Shown piece by piece: positions 10,975-21,882 of a stretch of 64,000 nt of DNA; position 1 is the first letter of the stretch, and each line of letters opens with the position of its first letter. The notes beneath the pieces were generated by a model. That model saw only the letters and a list, made by a program, of their open reading frames with translations, did not search any database and was not told the origin of the DNA. The translations under genes were made by a program, and so were the position numbers. The DNA lies in NCBI GenBank assembly GCA_030867875.1, contig JAOWCC010000441.1, positions 372,001-436,000 of the forward strand, given 5' to 3'. This DNA is from Actinernus sp. WN-2022. Its lineage: Eukaryota > Cnidaria > Anthozoa > Actiniaria > Actinernidae.

Positions 10975-12931
10975 GTTCCTTTAAATCAAAAATGGTCAAT
11001 AATAGACCCTTTGCATTTTTTGGTCATGAACTTGTAAATCAATGCTTGAATTTTGTGAATTTCCTTCATAATTATTGTAAAAAAATGACTGATCATATGG
11101 ACTATGTATGATTGCTCTCCAAAATTAAAACTACCAAGTCTAGTGTCTACGATATTTAAATGATTTATTTTTGTTATCAAAGATGTACTAGCACCATTAT
11201 TGACATGTACATGTACATGGCTTTACATTTTAACACAAGTAATATTAAAGTAAGGAATATGGTTAATCACAAAACATGTTCCACAAACCATGAATGCACA
11301 TACAATAATTGCCACCAATTTCATTGCTTTGCAATGGTGAGACCAAAGTTGTGATGTAAAGTTGGCAATAGACTTCTGTCAATTATACAAAGTAGAATTT
11401 GTTAACAAAGCACCAAAAATCGTTGGCTTCCCTTTATTGGCAGAATCTACTTTGTGTGGAAATCCTATGAATCCCAAATCAGTAGTGCACTGGCCAGTTA
11501 GCAAATTGAACTAAAGTACCCTTAATCCTCGATTAGCTTAATTGGGCTTGAGAGAAACTGGGCCCAGAAATATAGATGAAGGGGTCTGCACAAGTGTCTT
11601 TTGATCAAGTTTTAAATTCTCCCTTAGAAAACACAATAAAGAAGAATTTGATCAGTATCACTTACTCTGTTCTTGCATGGAACCCTTCAATAAATTATTG
11701 TAATTTCAATATATATATTTTTTACCCTGCTCTGTGTCAAGCCAAAGTAGCAATGAGAGAATGAGTCCCTGCAATGTGGATTCCAATCTATTCTGCTACA
11801 GCTTTCAAAGAAATTCACAACGATGCAGATGAAAACTGATTTGTACTAGTGGTAAACTGGCCTGACAAGCCAAACTCAAAGGTACACCAGAAGAAACAAC
11901 TAATTTTTTTTACCTTTAAATTCATTAAAATCTTGGGATGACAGACTTCTTGCTAATAGTCTACGTATTGGAACGCTGAATATCTATTTAAACTACTAGA
12001 GCAGATTTCATACGAGTTGGACAAAATAAATATGGCATGGTTGCTGTACAACATACCATTGCATGCTTTACCACTGTTTCTGTCTTTCTGATCCAATCAA
12101 ATTACAGAGTTACAGTACAGTAATTTAGGTTACAGTATGATTACAGTAAGGCTACAAACATGCTGAGTTTGTCCCATTCATACAAAATCTACTCTAGTTT
12201 TGGCATGGTGGCAGTGTTTTGAAACTATTGAAATATGGTTGGAGATGGACCATTTGGGATTGACTACATTACATATGGCTTCTTTGAGGATCTGCTGACA
12301 CTGGGTTACTACTGCTATCTTTGAATAACCACCATTTGCATGTACTACTTGGAAACAATAAACTTTATTGGCATTTAAAGCTTCTAGTATTGTACCAGTG
12401 CATACATGTATTTGAGTTATGTATCAGTCAATTGCAACTATACCCAATCTCTCCCAGAGCATATATATGTACGTTGGGACTTGACAACTGATCAGTACCA
12501 GTAGGGTTTTGTATTTGCCATGAAATCTGTCCGAGTGTAGTATTTGTCAAACTTTTTAAAGAGTTTTGTACTTGTTTCAAAACTCACTCAAAAGTGCCTT
12601 TAATTACACTAAAGCCTGATTTTCATAAGCAGCGCAAGCACAAGAGGCCCTATGTCACAGTGAAAACCAGCTCTATGCAAGATACAGCACAACAATAGAA
12701 AAATGGAATCTTTGACAGCTAATTGCATGTATGTGCGGCCAATCAAAACACTTGCTCTAGGTCTCTTGCATAAACCATGTGCTATAATACTGGCTGTTAA
12801 ACAAAGAGGGGAAATCAGTGAATCGGATCCAGTGATCCTATTCTTGTGCTTGCATCGCTTATGAAAACCAGGCTTTATATAAAAACTGTAAAAAATGAAT
12901 CGGGGAATAAATACCACAGTAAGAAGTTGTC
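10975..12931. other. Non-coding stretch
   Basis: AT-rich sequence without a recognisable gene; open frames are short and have no domain. TACATGTACATG palindromes at 11203-11219. Two inverted relatives of AAGCCTGATTTTCATAAGC(AG) at about 12612 and GCTTATGAAAACCAGGCTTT at about 12857 bound a ~265-bp stretch that may be a small foldback element. Confidence 0.4.
12610..12878. repeat. Possible foldback element with AAGCCTG-TTTTCATAAGC ends
   Basis: AAAGCCTGATTTTCATAAGC at 12611 and its inverted relative GCTTATGAAAACCAGGCTTT near 12857-12876 match over about 18 of 20 bases. Next to them GCAAGCACAAGA and TCTTGTGCTTGC also pair. Interior has no coding sequence. Looks like a short non-autonomous transposon. 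Confidence 0.55.
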
Positions 12932-15150
12932 TCATTTCCTTTTTGTTACCAATGCATATGACTTAAAGCTTAGGCATTTCATCCACATCAACAACCTTAT
13001 CAGCTCTCGCTCTGCCCTAGCATTCATGATTTCATGAATTCTTGTATTTGCCAACTTTGAAACAAAAGCTTTGTAAATGTCAGATACAATGCCTGCAGTA
13101 TATCTTGTAGCATTACTAGGCTTCACTAGAGAAGGAACAAGCAATTGAAAATATGTTTACAACATTTCGTTGTTGAGTACAGAGGACTGACACATGCTTA
13201 AAAACTTGGAGGGATATTTTCGAAGGTTCAGGTCAGTTGTGAACTCTCTCACTTCATTGTCAATGGCTCTCAGAAATGGTAACAACTCATTCCTGGGGAA
13301 TATTAAATTCCTCTCGTCGAGGTTCTTAAGGCTGTCGGAGATCCCAGACTTATCTTGTAACAGTTCAAGTTCTGTCTGCATAGCGGGCCTTTTCTGTTTC
13401 TCGCCTCAGCTTTATCATGCGATGCATTGCCGCACCAGCATACCGATGAAGTGTGTCGTCTGATTCACTAGCAAGTCTTGTTGTTGAAACTGTACTAGAA
13501 CCAGCAATGCCATCTTCGCGTGTTTCATTAGCTTTCCTCTGTCGCACATTATCGTGTATTATAGTGTGTATTAACTGGTGTATGATGCTCATAACATCAT
13601 GGATGGTGTCGGGAGAATACACTTCCTGTACCTCGGATAACAACTTGTCTGTTATCATGCGTTCTTGTGTTTGCTTGCCAGGCTGAAACTTTATCAATAG
13701 TCTCATCCACGCTGCAGAGAACGCTGCCGAGAACGCTGCCTTTCTGTAATTTTTCATGTCACACTCGAAATACTGTTCCTTTTCACATCCCTGAAAATGC
13801 AGTTTGAATTAGGGTGTTTAGCACTACTCATGCAATCCATATCACCAGACCAGGGTTCATTATAGAATTTGGTGAAATGAAATATAATCTCATGAGTATT
13901 TGCAAATGTTGGGATGGCCAAAAGAGAGGCTGATTATGGAGATATAATAAAACAGATGTAATATTATGATAAAAGGTTACTACAATTACCTAGTATATAT
14001 TGCATGGTTTTGTAAATAGGACGTTTGCATGATTGAGTTATATGACTACACCTACCAGAGTTGGAAAATCTGAATCTGGTATTTGTAGTGAAGTGACGCA
14101 ATCGTGAAATGGGCGGTGGATGGTGACAGACGAGAGACAGATGGCATACAGTTTAAAGTAATTAAATGATATATGTGCATGTATTGTTTCAGTTTTTCTA
14201 ATAACCCCTTTATACGATGTCTTTAAGAAGGAAAACCTTTCACTTGTGCAGCTCATTCATTTTACGAATTTACTTGAAACCTTACAACACAATATTTACA
14301 TGTACTGTAGTTACAATTGCTGTTGTTGTTGTAGTTGCATTTTTAGCATGTGAAACTGCACGATTCTTACATATACGTGACCGAGAATGAACCCCAATTA
14401 TTATGGCTGTGATTGTAAATGGTCTATTACAATGCTAAAAAAAATAAAATTTAAACATCTGTTTTGATACTGTTCATTTTGCTTCATGTATTTAAAGGAG
14501 AACTGTACCCCAAAATTGACCTATTTTAAAGTAAATCTTAAAGGTTTGAATACTTGAATTTCAAAGTAATTTTTCTCAAAATAAATGCCAGAAATGGAAT
14601 TAAGAGCAAGCCAAAACTAGTAACTGGAGCAAGTTTCATTCCAATATCTTAAAGATAAAGCAAGGAAAAAGTTCTAAAATCTCAGTTTAACAGAGTTTAT
14701 GAAGCTGGAGCCGCACTCATTCTCGTATACTGCGCCATAAGTTCAAAAAATATCCGCTGACAACCTACATGTAATTCTGTGCCGCATTTTTCATACTTTT
14801 CAAGGACCTGGCATCGATTCAAGGACATGTATACAGTTATCTAAAATATAGCATAGGACCTTGTTTGTGATGAAATTCATTTCAGTCAATGCAGGACACT
14901 TTCACGTTGTGAAAAGTACTCAATGATTAATGTGATTTTCTAGGGATATATGATTACATGCATGTGCATTTACTTACCAGGAGCTTCCGTCTGTATGTTT
15001 TCTGCAAATCCTCTTCAAACTCCCTTAGTTGTTCCAATGATGTCAACTGTTCCATATGGAACTCTGAGTCCGGAGCCTCATATTTCTTGTAGACTTGTTG
15101 CAATGTGTTCCTAATATATGTCAGCAGATACACCACTCGATTCTGGAATT
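12932..15150 (-). pseudogene. Broken two-exon gene of unknown family
   Basis: Exon A (15150-14978, donor CTCCTG|GTAAGT) reads ...QLTSLEQLREFEEDLQKTY and joins in phase to exon B beginning at 13790 (acceptor CATTTTCAG). Exon B reads from GCEKEQYFECDMKNYRK through a helical stretch (DVMSIIHQLIHTIIHDNVRQ) and HRYAGAAMHRMIKLRRETE. The frame then shifts near 13385 to LELLQDKSGISDSLKNLDE and continues past a TAA at 13157-13159 to SDIYKAFVSKLANTRIHEIM and a final stop at 12932. One frameshift and one nonsense codon in an otherwise continuous protein mark a pseudogene. Exon A faintly resembles the DUF4806 start; I am not sure. It is probably one copy of an uncharacterised repeated cnidarian gene. Confidence 0.5.
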
Positions 15151-15559
15151 CTAAAATAACAAAGGGATACATTATTATTACACCTGCTTATAAACACTGG
15201 TTTAATTATTGATAGTACCAATAGTAACCAATCAGAATGCTGACACAAACATAGTTGTACCTAAGCACCAACAGACACTTCCATTTAAACAACTTAAATG
15301 AACCCCCAAAACAACCCAATGTCTAAACAAAGATATATTCGAAATAAATAGGTTCTGCTATTTTAGTTCTATGTTGCGCATCAATAAGAGAAAATCTGAA
15401 AACCTTCATCACAACCTCCAATGTACAGCTCAAGTCCTGTATTTTGTGATATCTGGTACATGAAATAAATTAATTTTGTCATGCTGTCCCTGTCATTCAA
15501 AAGCTGGACTAACTATTCCTAATTGTGGACCATTGTGTTTTCTTTGTGATGGAGGTGAG

Positions 15560-16170
15560 ATAATTTTTCCCTGCTATGTGTGACATTTCCTCAGGTAAAC
15601 TATTCCACACGGAAGTAATTAGTTCTTGGAGCAGGCAAAGCAAGTTTGGCTGACATGTCTCTTAAATTTTATTCTGTGGTGTCAGCCAAATCGAGAAATT
15701 GTGCTCTGAGATATTCAGGAAATAAGCCATTTAGGATTTTATACATTGCGACACATTTCAGCTCACTCTGTCTTTCTCTTACGCTCATCCAATTTAGTTT
15801 TAGTAGCAGCTCTTTACTACTGGTGCCATATCGAGATCCAGTTATAATCCGTTCCGCTCTGTTCTGTAATTTTTGAAGTTTGTCCACCAGCTCTTTGTTG
15901 GTACTGTCCCAAACGGGAGAACAATAGTCAAAGTGTGGCTGAATTATCGACTGATATATTAATTTTAGGGCATGTTTGGGGAACGAGGGTTTTACTCTTC
16001 TAAGCGCACCAATACCAGATGCAATCTTCTTCGTTATGCTGTTCACGTGATCAGCCCACGAAAGATTTTCGTCGATAATGACACCGAGTGATTTACAGCT
16101 CACTACCCTCTTGACTTCACAGTTTGCAATATTTATATTAAATTTGTCTTTGACTGTGGCCAGCCTCTGC
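15560..16170 (-). mobile_element. LINE fragment: 3' end of reverse-transcriptase ORF2 (copy 1)
   Basis: Minus-strand frame 16103-15669, open further upstream, reads CKSLGVIIDENLSWADHVN, then KLIYQSIIQPHFDYCSPVW, KLQKLQNRAERIITG. These are the thumb and C-terminal signatures of CR1/L2/Jockey-type non-LTR reverse transcriptases. A stop at 15669 is followed, one frame over, by the usual tail LALPAPRTNYFRVE. The catalytic palm and endonuclease are absent. Truncated and frameshifted, so not active. Confidence 0.85.
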
Positions 16171-16174
16171 TAGA

Positions 16175-16640
16175 TCCTGAACCGTATCTTCTGAACCGTA
16201 TTCAAAATGCGTTTATCAAACCTCTCTACTAAGTTAGATATATTAATGTTCTTGGAAGTGTATCTACGTTTAAAATATATGTCTAGAAAGCATTGTGTGG
16301 GTTCAAGCGTCGAAGGACAGTAGACAGGCAGACCGTAGATTAACTAAGGCATAACAATTGAGTTAAAAAGGTGATCAATTTTCTGTTGACCGTATCGTTC
16401 CTTCCTAAGGCTTCTCAATACGAACAAACACTTATTTGCCTCTTTAAGCCTAGTTTTTACGTGTACATCAAATCTACTGTTGTACTGGAATGTAAGTCCT
16501 AAAATATTCAATTCCCTTACATTGTGGAATGTCTTCCACAGGCAAAAAGAGTCTGATTGTCCCTTCTTACTAAATATCAATTCTTTCCATTTACTAAAGT
16601 TACACACAATAGAGTTTTTAGTGGTATCCATGTGTAGGGT
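16175..16640 (-). mobile_element. LINE fragment: reverse-transcriptase C-terminal part (copy 2), fused to copy 1
   Basis: The frame from 16631 down to 16344 reads KWKELIFSKKG, NVRELNILGLTFQYNSRFD, LKEANKCLFVLRSLRKE, and after a stop at 16344 the same frame continues with YTSKNINISNLVERFDKRIL to about 16185. It is the same domain region as the copy at 15560-16170 but a different LINE family; the two abut near 16172 with no linker, so one was inserted into or deleted against the other. Confidence 0.75.
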
Positions 16641-16755
16641 TTCCCCAGTTCCTCTTTGTATTTCGAGAGGGTGAACTCAGTGTTTTGAAGCCAAGAAATC
16701 TAGCTTTCAACCTCATATCTGGGAAGAGTAGCCTGTAATCCCCAGGGTCACTGGT

Positions 16756-17076
16756 CTACATATGGGCGCGATTGAATCTGCTGTGCTTCTCGATAGCTTT
16801 CTTCAGCAAATAAACCGTCAAATAAGCATCCTCTTTTCCAATGATAACCCCAGTTTGGATTGTTACCTCCTCGTCCTTTTTCTTGGGGTCTGGTTTAAAC
16901 TTTTTAATGCCTTTCTTTGTCGGGAAGTGCGCCATCCTGTCCTCCTCTTTTCTCTTACGAAAATCGACAAATGAGGGCGGACATGTATTTTTGCTGCATG
17001 TAGCTCCTGTGGCACTGGTCAAGGTCTCAGCGACCATAAAGGGGTTCTTGGTAATGAGGCACCGCAGTTGTGGCAA
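16756..17076 (-). CDS. Lysine-rich fragment of an uncharacterised repeated ORF
   Basis: A 106-codon frame, with TCPPSFVDFRKRKEEDRMAH, KGIKKFKPDPKKKDEEVTIQ and LLKKAIEKHSRFN. The KKFKPDPKKK...EVxIQxG...LLxxAxxKHSxFN arrangement reminds me of repeated coral proteins of unknown role, but I can name no domain. No splice borders were fixed. It sits between LINE debris and a minisatellite, so it is likely a fragment of a mobile or duplicated gene. Confidence 0.35.
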   Translation of the reverse strand: MPQLRCLITKNPFMVAETLTSATGATCSKNTCPPSFVDFRKRKEEDRMAHFPTKKGIKKFKPDPKKKDEEVTIQTGVIIGKEDAYLTVYLLKKAIEKHSRFNRAHM

Positions 17077-17170
17077 TAATTTGCCAGCGCCGAAGCGCTC
17101 TCCAACTGACCATCATCTTGACCCGGGAAACTGCAGCATGTGGTTCCCAGTCCCCCTGCTAATACTGCAT

Positions 17171-17301
17171 GCGCAGCGCTTCAAGGTTTTTGTTTGCAGC
17201 GATTTATTTGTTCGCATTAATTTATTTTTGTTTGCAGCAATTCATTTTTGTTTGCTGCAATTTATTTTTGTTTGCAGCATGTCCCTTGTGGGCCACCGTA
17301 G
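17171..17301. repeat. TTTGTTTGCAGCAA minisatellite with conserved end (copy 1)
   Basis: Units close to TTATTTTTGTTTGCAGCAA repeat about five times with a period near 19-24 bases, and end in CAGCATGTCCCTTGTGGGCC-ACCGTA. The same repeat with the same end word (CAGCGCGTCCCTCATGGGCC) stands at 34790-34940 on the same strand. Open frames over both translate FICLQQFIFVCC-like peptides, which are repeat translations. Confidence 0.75.
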
Positions 17302-17365
17302 ACAGGTGTGCTACATGCAGCTATATCATCATTGCATGGCATGTCATCGGGGTTTGCTGGGTTTA

Positions 17366-17394
17366 CTCAAACACACCCAAAGTGAACCCCGAGC
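17366..17394. repeat. 29-bp block identical to 6364-6392
   Basis: Second copy of the block beginning CTCAAACACACCCAAAG. Located about 65 bases after the minisatellite end. Confidence 0.7.
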
Positions 17395-17699
17395 TTGATT
17401 TTTTAATTTAGTCATGGAAAAGTCATGGAATTCATTATAACTTTCCTTTGTGAACCCTGTTTATGTAAAAATACTTAGAAGTTAAATTTTCAGTAAAATT
17501 TAAAGCAAAATGATACATGACCATCATTTGCAGGGTGAAATTCAGGCAATTGTTCAAGCATTTGGCAGACCTGTTGACTATGACTTGGATTAAAAAAAAG
17601 AGTCCTTATTATAACTAAAAGTTAGAAAGAAAAGGTTTCTATTAATAACCAATGAATAATATCAATATACACTACATTCACAATGGCCACCTCTTAATT

Positions 17700-18895
17700 T
17701 CCATATGTGATTTCCCGATTCGGTAGTTTATCCACATGTATAGAAAAAGGGCATCTCGATATTACTGATGTTGAGAAATTTGGGTACTCTCGTAGCTTAT
17801 AAAGCAATGATGTTACAGCCAGTTGAAATTTGAGAGATTTGTTTGGTGAACTTGGGTGAACTTGGCTTTCACCCAACCCTAATTCACTGGATCAAATCTT
17901 TCCTAACAAATAGGACTCAAGCTGTACGAATTGGTAGCACCCTCTCTGCTTGGAGACAAACACATGGTGGGATACCACAGGGAACCAAGCTTGGCGTAAC
18001 ACTCTTTGCTGTTATGATAAATAGACTTCTTCGTGATTGGCACCTCAGAACCAAATACGCTGACGACACCACTGTTCTTGAGGGTATCCCAAGGAACTGT
18101 ATTAGTATTTTGGACTTAGCTGCTAGAGACACTCATAGGTTTAACACAGATCATAAAATCAAATTAAATCCAAAAAATGCAAAGAAATGGTTGTAAATTT
18201 CATGTATAACCCAAATATTGTATCACGACGGATTTACATTGATGATACCAAGATTGAAAGAGTGTCTACGTATAAGCTATTAGGAGTTATAATTAGAGAT
18301 TATCTTAAGTGGAATGACCACATAAATTACATTACTACCAAAGCCGTTAAAAGACTATTCTCTCAGATTACTTAAACGGGCTGGTGTTTCACCCGACAAG
18401 ATAATCATTGTATATAAGAGCTCCGTCAGATCCATCTTAGAATACGCAGTACATGCATGGCAGGACATTCCAGGGTACTTATCAGCCCAATTATAATCAA
18501 TATAAAAACGAGCTTTAAAGATAGCGTGTCCACAGTACACCTACATGAAGCCCTGTCCGCAGCTGATGTGGTATTACTAAGTTGTAGAAGGGAATCCATT
18601 TGTAAATCATTTGTTCAGTCCATGAAAGATAATTTAGACCATCCCCTATCATTTTTATGTCCTAAGTCAACAACAATCAGAATACCATATAATTTAAGAG
18701 CTGGCACTGAAAAGGTGGTGACAAGAACTGCTAGAGCCAAGAGATCGCAGGATTTTGTGACTTTTAGATATTAGGAACAATTTATAGTTCTAATTATTTT
18801 TTAGATTAGTAACCATTTTCTTGTTTTAATGTCACTTGTTAATTCAGTTTTTAACTGTTAAGAGTGAAATAAACGATGTTATTATTGTTATTACT
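17700..18895 (+). mobile_element. LINE fragment with reverse-transcriptase palm, frameshifted, with 3' end
   Basis: Frame 17843-18196 reads GFHPTLIHWIKSFLTNRTQA, HGGIPQGTKLGVTLFAVMIN and TKYADDTTVLEGI, the last carrying the YADD polymerase site. After a stop a second frame (18187-18375) gives STYKLLGVIIRDYLKWNDHI and then continues, frameshifted, with LEYAVHAW and AKRSQDFVTFRY. Sequence before 17843 is decayed. The end near 18868-18895, AATAAACGATGTTATTATTG, has a polyadenylation-like AATAAA and TTA repeats typical of CR1/L2 tails. Five-prime truncated and inactive. Confidence 0.8.
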
Positions 18896-18899
18896 TTCT

Positions 18900-21352
18900 A
18901 TCCTCGCTTTCATGTTTTTTCCTGCATAGGAAATGCTCACAGCTCAACAGCTATTCTCCACATCTAAAACTCAAAACAATTACTAGTTTTAATATGATAT
19001 ATCATGTGGTAGCATTGGTTGCCCCTCTACATATTGATCTTCCAAATTAGGAGGCGGCCATTATGAAAGTCGTGTATGACCTGCAAAACTTAATAAAAAT
19101 TAAAAACAAACTTTCCCCTGTCTCCTTCATGAGCGGTGCCATGTCTGGTACTTTCTTTTTGTTGTCCTTCACTGAAATGAAAAAGAAGAAATTATTTCAT
19201 TAATTAGTAGGAGTACATTTTTAAAGGTGAAATACTATCATTGTATTACCATTCATTCCATTAAGGAACGTCAATTTTGGCTTATCCACTCATAGCATTT
19301 ATATTGTTTTCATACTATTGTATACTTTAACACAACTATTTATATTTGTGTATATATGTACATTTATGCTAATGTTTAGCTGAATTATACATGTTTTTAA
19401 TCAACTGTGACTGTCTCTTGACACTTTAAATAACCCTTAAATTACCATAATATGATAACAACAGCTATCTAGGCTCTCGTGTCCATATAGGAAATTATTT
19501 ATCTTAGCATTACCAATTCATACAATTTATTTCCCTATTATAAGATAAAATACATTTCCCTGTAAAATTTGTAACTTAACATGCCTCTGGTACTAAGAAA
19601 ACAATCCAAGTATCTAACATTATTAACAATGAAATGTATTCCTCTAGTATTTAAGTAACGAAGTATAAGTTTGAGAAACTCTTAGAGAAATAATTTCCTT
19701 AGTAGGATGAAAGGTCCTCAGGCCCAATGAGTGTCCTATTGTTATGGTAATTATAGTGTTATTATTATATTAAGTGCTGTCAAGGGACAGAGTCAATTCA
19801 TTGTTTTTCTTGCTCCGCATTCGATAACATAAATTTACAAACTATTGCTAGACTGCATGCAATTTTATGTATTTGTATGTATCTGTATTTTCACAGGCAA
19901 CTAAGCTTTCCTAGAAATCACAATCAGTATACTGGTATGTACTGCAGTGTACTGCTAGATTAGCAATTGTAAGTGTATTGGATATTAGTGTTATATGCCT
20001 GCATTATGTTTTTTTCCTAACTAGCAAGTTCTCATATTGATAAATCTATAAATAATTTATAATTTAACTACTACCAAAATACAGTCTTAGCTGTAATAGT
20101 GTATTTCGTATCAATAAATGGTACACGGCATGTTTGCAAACTTGGAAGCCAGGACCATATATCACAAATACATGTAGTTCTTTACTTACGCATTATTTTA
20201 GGGATAATAATTAGGAAACAAGTATATTTTTATAACACATTTGGTTAATTAGTACATACATGTACGCTATTTTTTATTACCCGATAAATACATGTACATA
20301 TACGTCTGTCTTATTCACTTTTCTGTTATTTTTTTTTCAAGTGACCACCATTGCAAAGGTATAACATTGATTAGGAAATACCTGCTCACTTCTCTTCTCC
20401 CAGCTCCTCTTCTTGTCCTTGTGGGTAGCACAATGTGCTTTCTTTTGCCCCCAGCCATGACACGGAAATCACTTGATTCTAGCACTTTCTAATTAAAAAT
20501 GTAAAAAAAAAATGATATATGGCAATCTATTTTACATAACATAATCTTATACTTCAGCCAATCGGAGTTCAGCTTTACTATGAAATACAGTATTTCATGG
20601 TTTTTCTATGAAATACAGAGTGGTATTTCACGGCTGGATCAAGGCCAATCAACATGCCTTGATCAGCTAATAATATTTAAAGATTGTTTAATACATAATT
20701 AGTCTGCATCCGCCACTTGAAAGAACATTTGCAGTCTATTGTCCGGTAGTTACTTTGTTTTCATGATAAATCTTCCCTTAAATTTGTTATTTATTAATAG
20801 TGAAATATGGTTATTTCATGGTTTTCTATAGCATACTAGCGAAAATTTCACTCGAAAGACATATTATTTTCTTGTTAAAAATTCACCCGTATTCCATAGA
20901 AAACCATAACAACCAGTATAGTATTTACTACACCATAAAATACTGAGTTAAATACAGACAACATACATGTAAATGAAATATTTAAAATAATACACGGCTG
21001 TCATCATTAGTTTACTTGAATTGGTAATTTATGGCTTTGTGAGTAATAAACAGATTCTTACAATTGGCAGCTTGGAGATGATTGTACAGTTTCATATTGT
21101 GTTATTGACCACAATGTTGCTGTAAATTCGGCACAATCAGGGAAGTTGCTAAGTGTTGGCTACCGACAAATGTCATGGTACAGCTGACAATTAACACCAC
21201 ATTGCTGCATGGCTGACATTTTGCTTGGGTTGCTCTATCCATCATACATCAATATAACCCAGCAGATTTTATTTATTTACCAACTGCATTTCTTCTTAGT
21301 GATTCCATGATATCTAATGGATAACAGTGAATAATGAATATCATATTACATT
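18900..21352. other. AT-rich non-coding stretch with two weak exon candidates
   Basis: Mostly non-coding. Two minus-strand pieces could be exons: 20484-20371 (acceptor TTTTTAATTAG, peptide VMAGGKRKHIVLPTRTRRGA, donor GTGAGCAG|GTATTT) and about 19177-19110 (acceptor CATTTCAG). They lie downstream of the zinc-knuckle exon at 21441-21353 on the same strand, but phases do not clearly agree. Around 20570-20950, TGAAATACAG... and CTGTATTTAACTC-type words suggest a decayed inverted-repeat element. Confidence 0.3.
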
Positions 21353-21441
21353 TCATAAATACATGTACAAGTACCCTGGGTCATGGCTGGTACATTGTCT
21401 TGCCATGTGTCCTACGCCACCACAGTTATAACACTTCAAAG
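21353..21441 (-). CDS. Exon with a CCHC zinc knuckle
   Basis: An acceptor CATTTCAG ends at 21442 and the exon reads LKCYNCGGVGHMARQCTSH, a perfect CX2CX4HX4C zinc knuckle, then ends at a TGA at 21353. Zinc knuckles bind single-stranded nucleic acid and occur in CNBP-like proteins and in retroelement nucleocapsids. With only one exon I cannot tell which. No gag or CNBP neighbours are visible. Confidence 0.5.
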
Positions 21442-21748
21442 CTGAAATGGAAGAGATTAAAATAGGATTGGGAAGCCAGAGGACTGGAACAGAGATAGTG
21501 ATGTTTGTTAACTGTACAAATTGTATTTTTTACTTATCATTAATTTCTGAAGTTGTTGGATAATTACAAAAAAAGTTGTTTTATTAAAAAAGATCAAAGC
21601 ACCTAAGTGAATTGCAATCATTTTTACAATATAATACAAAAATAGAAAAAAAAAAGGGTATATGAGAACTGGGCTACATGCAGTAAAATAGAAAACAATA
21701 CTTACAATGGTAAAGTTAATAAAACTACGGCTATCTACTTATAATTAA

Positions 21749-21880
21749 TAATGGTAATTGAACTGAGTGGAGTGCAATTTGGTCTGAAATCATACGCGTT
21801 ATTACAAAATCGCACGAGCGCGATTTGTAATCACAAGTATGATTTCAGACCAAAATTGCACGACATGAAGTTCAATTACC
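21749..21880. repeat. Long hairpin next to the Crypton 3' end
   Basis: TGGTAATTGAACT at the left and AGTTCAATTACCA at the right form the outer arms; inside, GGTCTGAAATCATAC pairs with GTATGATTTCAGACC, and the centre has AAAATCGCAC-GAGC-GCGATTT. Nearly the whole 130 bases fold. The element's far side, near 24197-24210, carries TTTAGGCTGAAATCATG, a relative of one arm, so the hairpin may be part of the same transposon's terminal region. Confidence 0.75.
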
Positions 21881-21882
21881 AC

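Noticed and set aside
12932..13757. Stop-codon read-through or recoding to explain the in-frame stops here and at 8843, 23393 and 51497
   Set aside because: The stops differ (TAA, TAG, TGA), lie beside frameshifts in mobile-derived genes, and have no common downstream structure; ordinary decay is simpler.
17171..17411. Membrane-protein-like frames (FICLQQFIFVCC)
   Set aside because: Hydrophobic residues arise from the TTTGTTTGCAGC minisatellite; the same occurs at 34720-35020.
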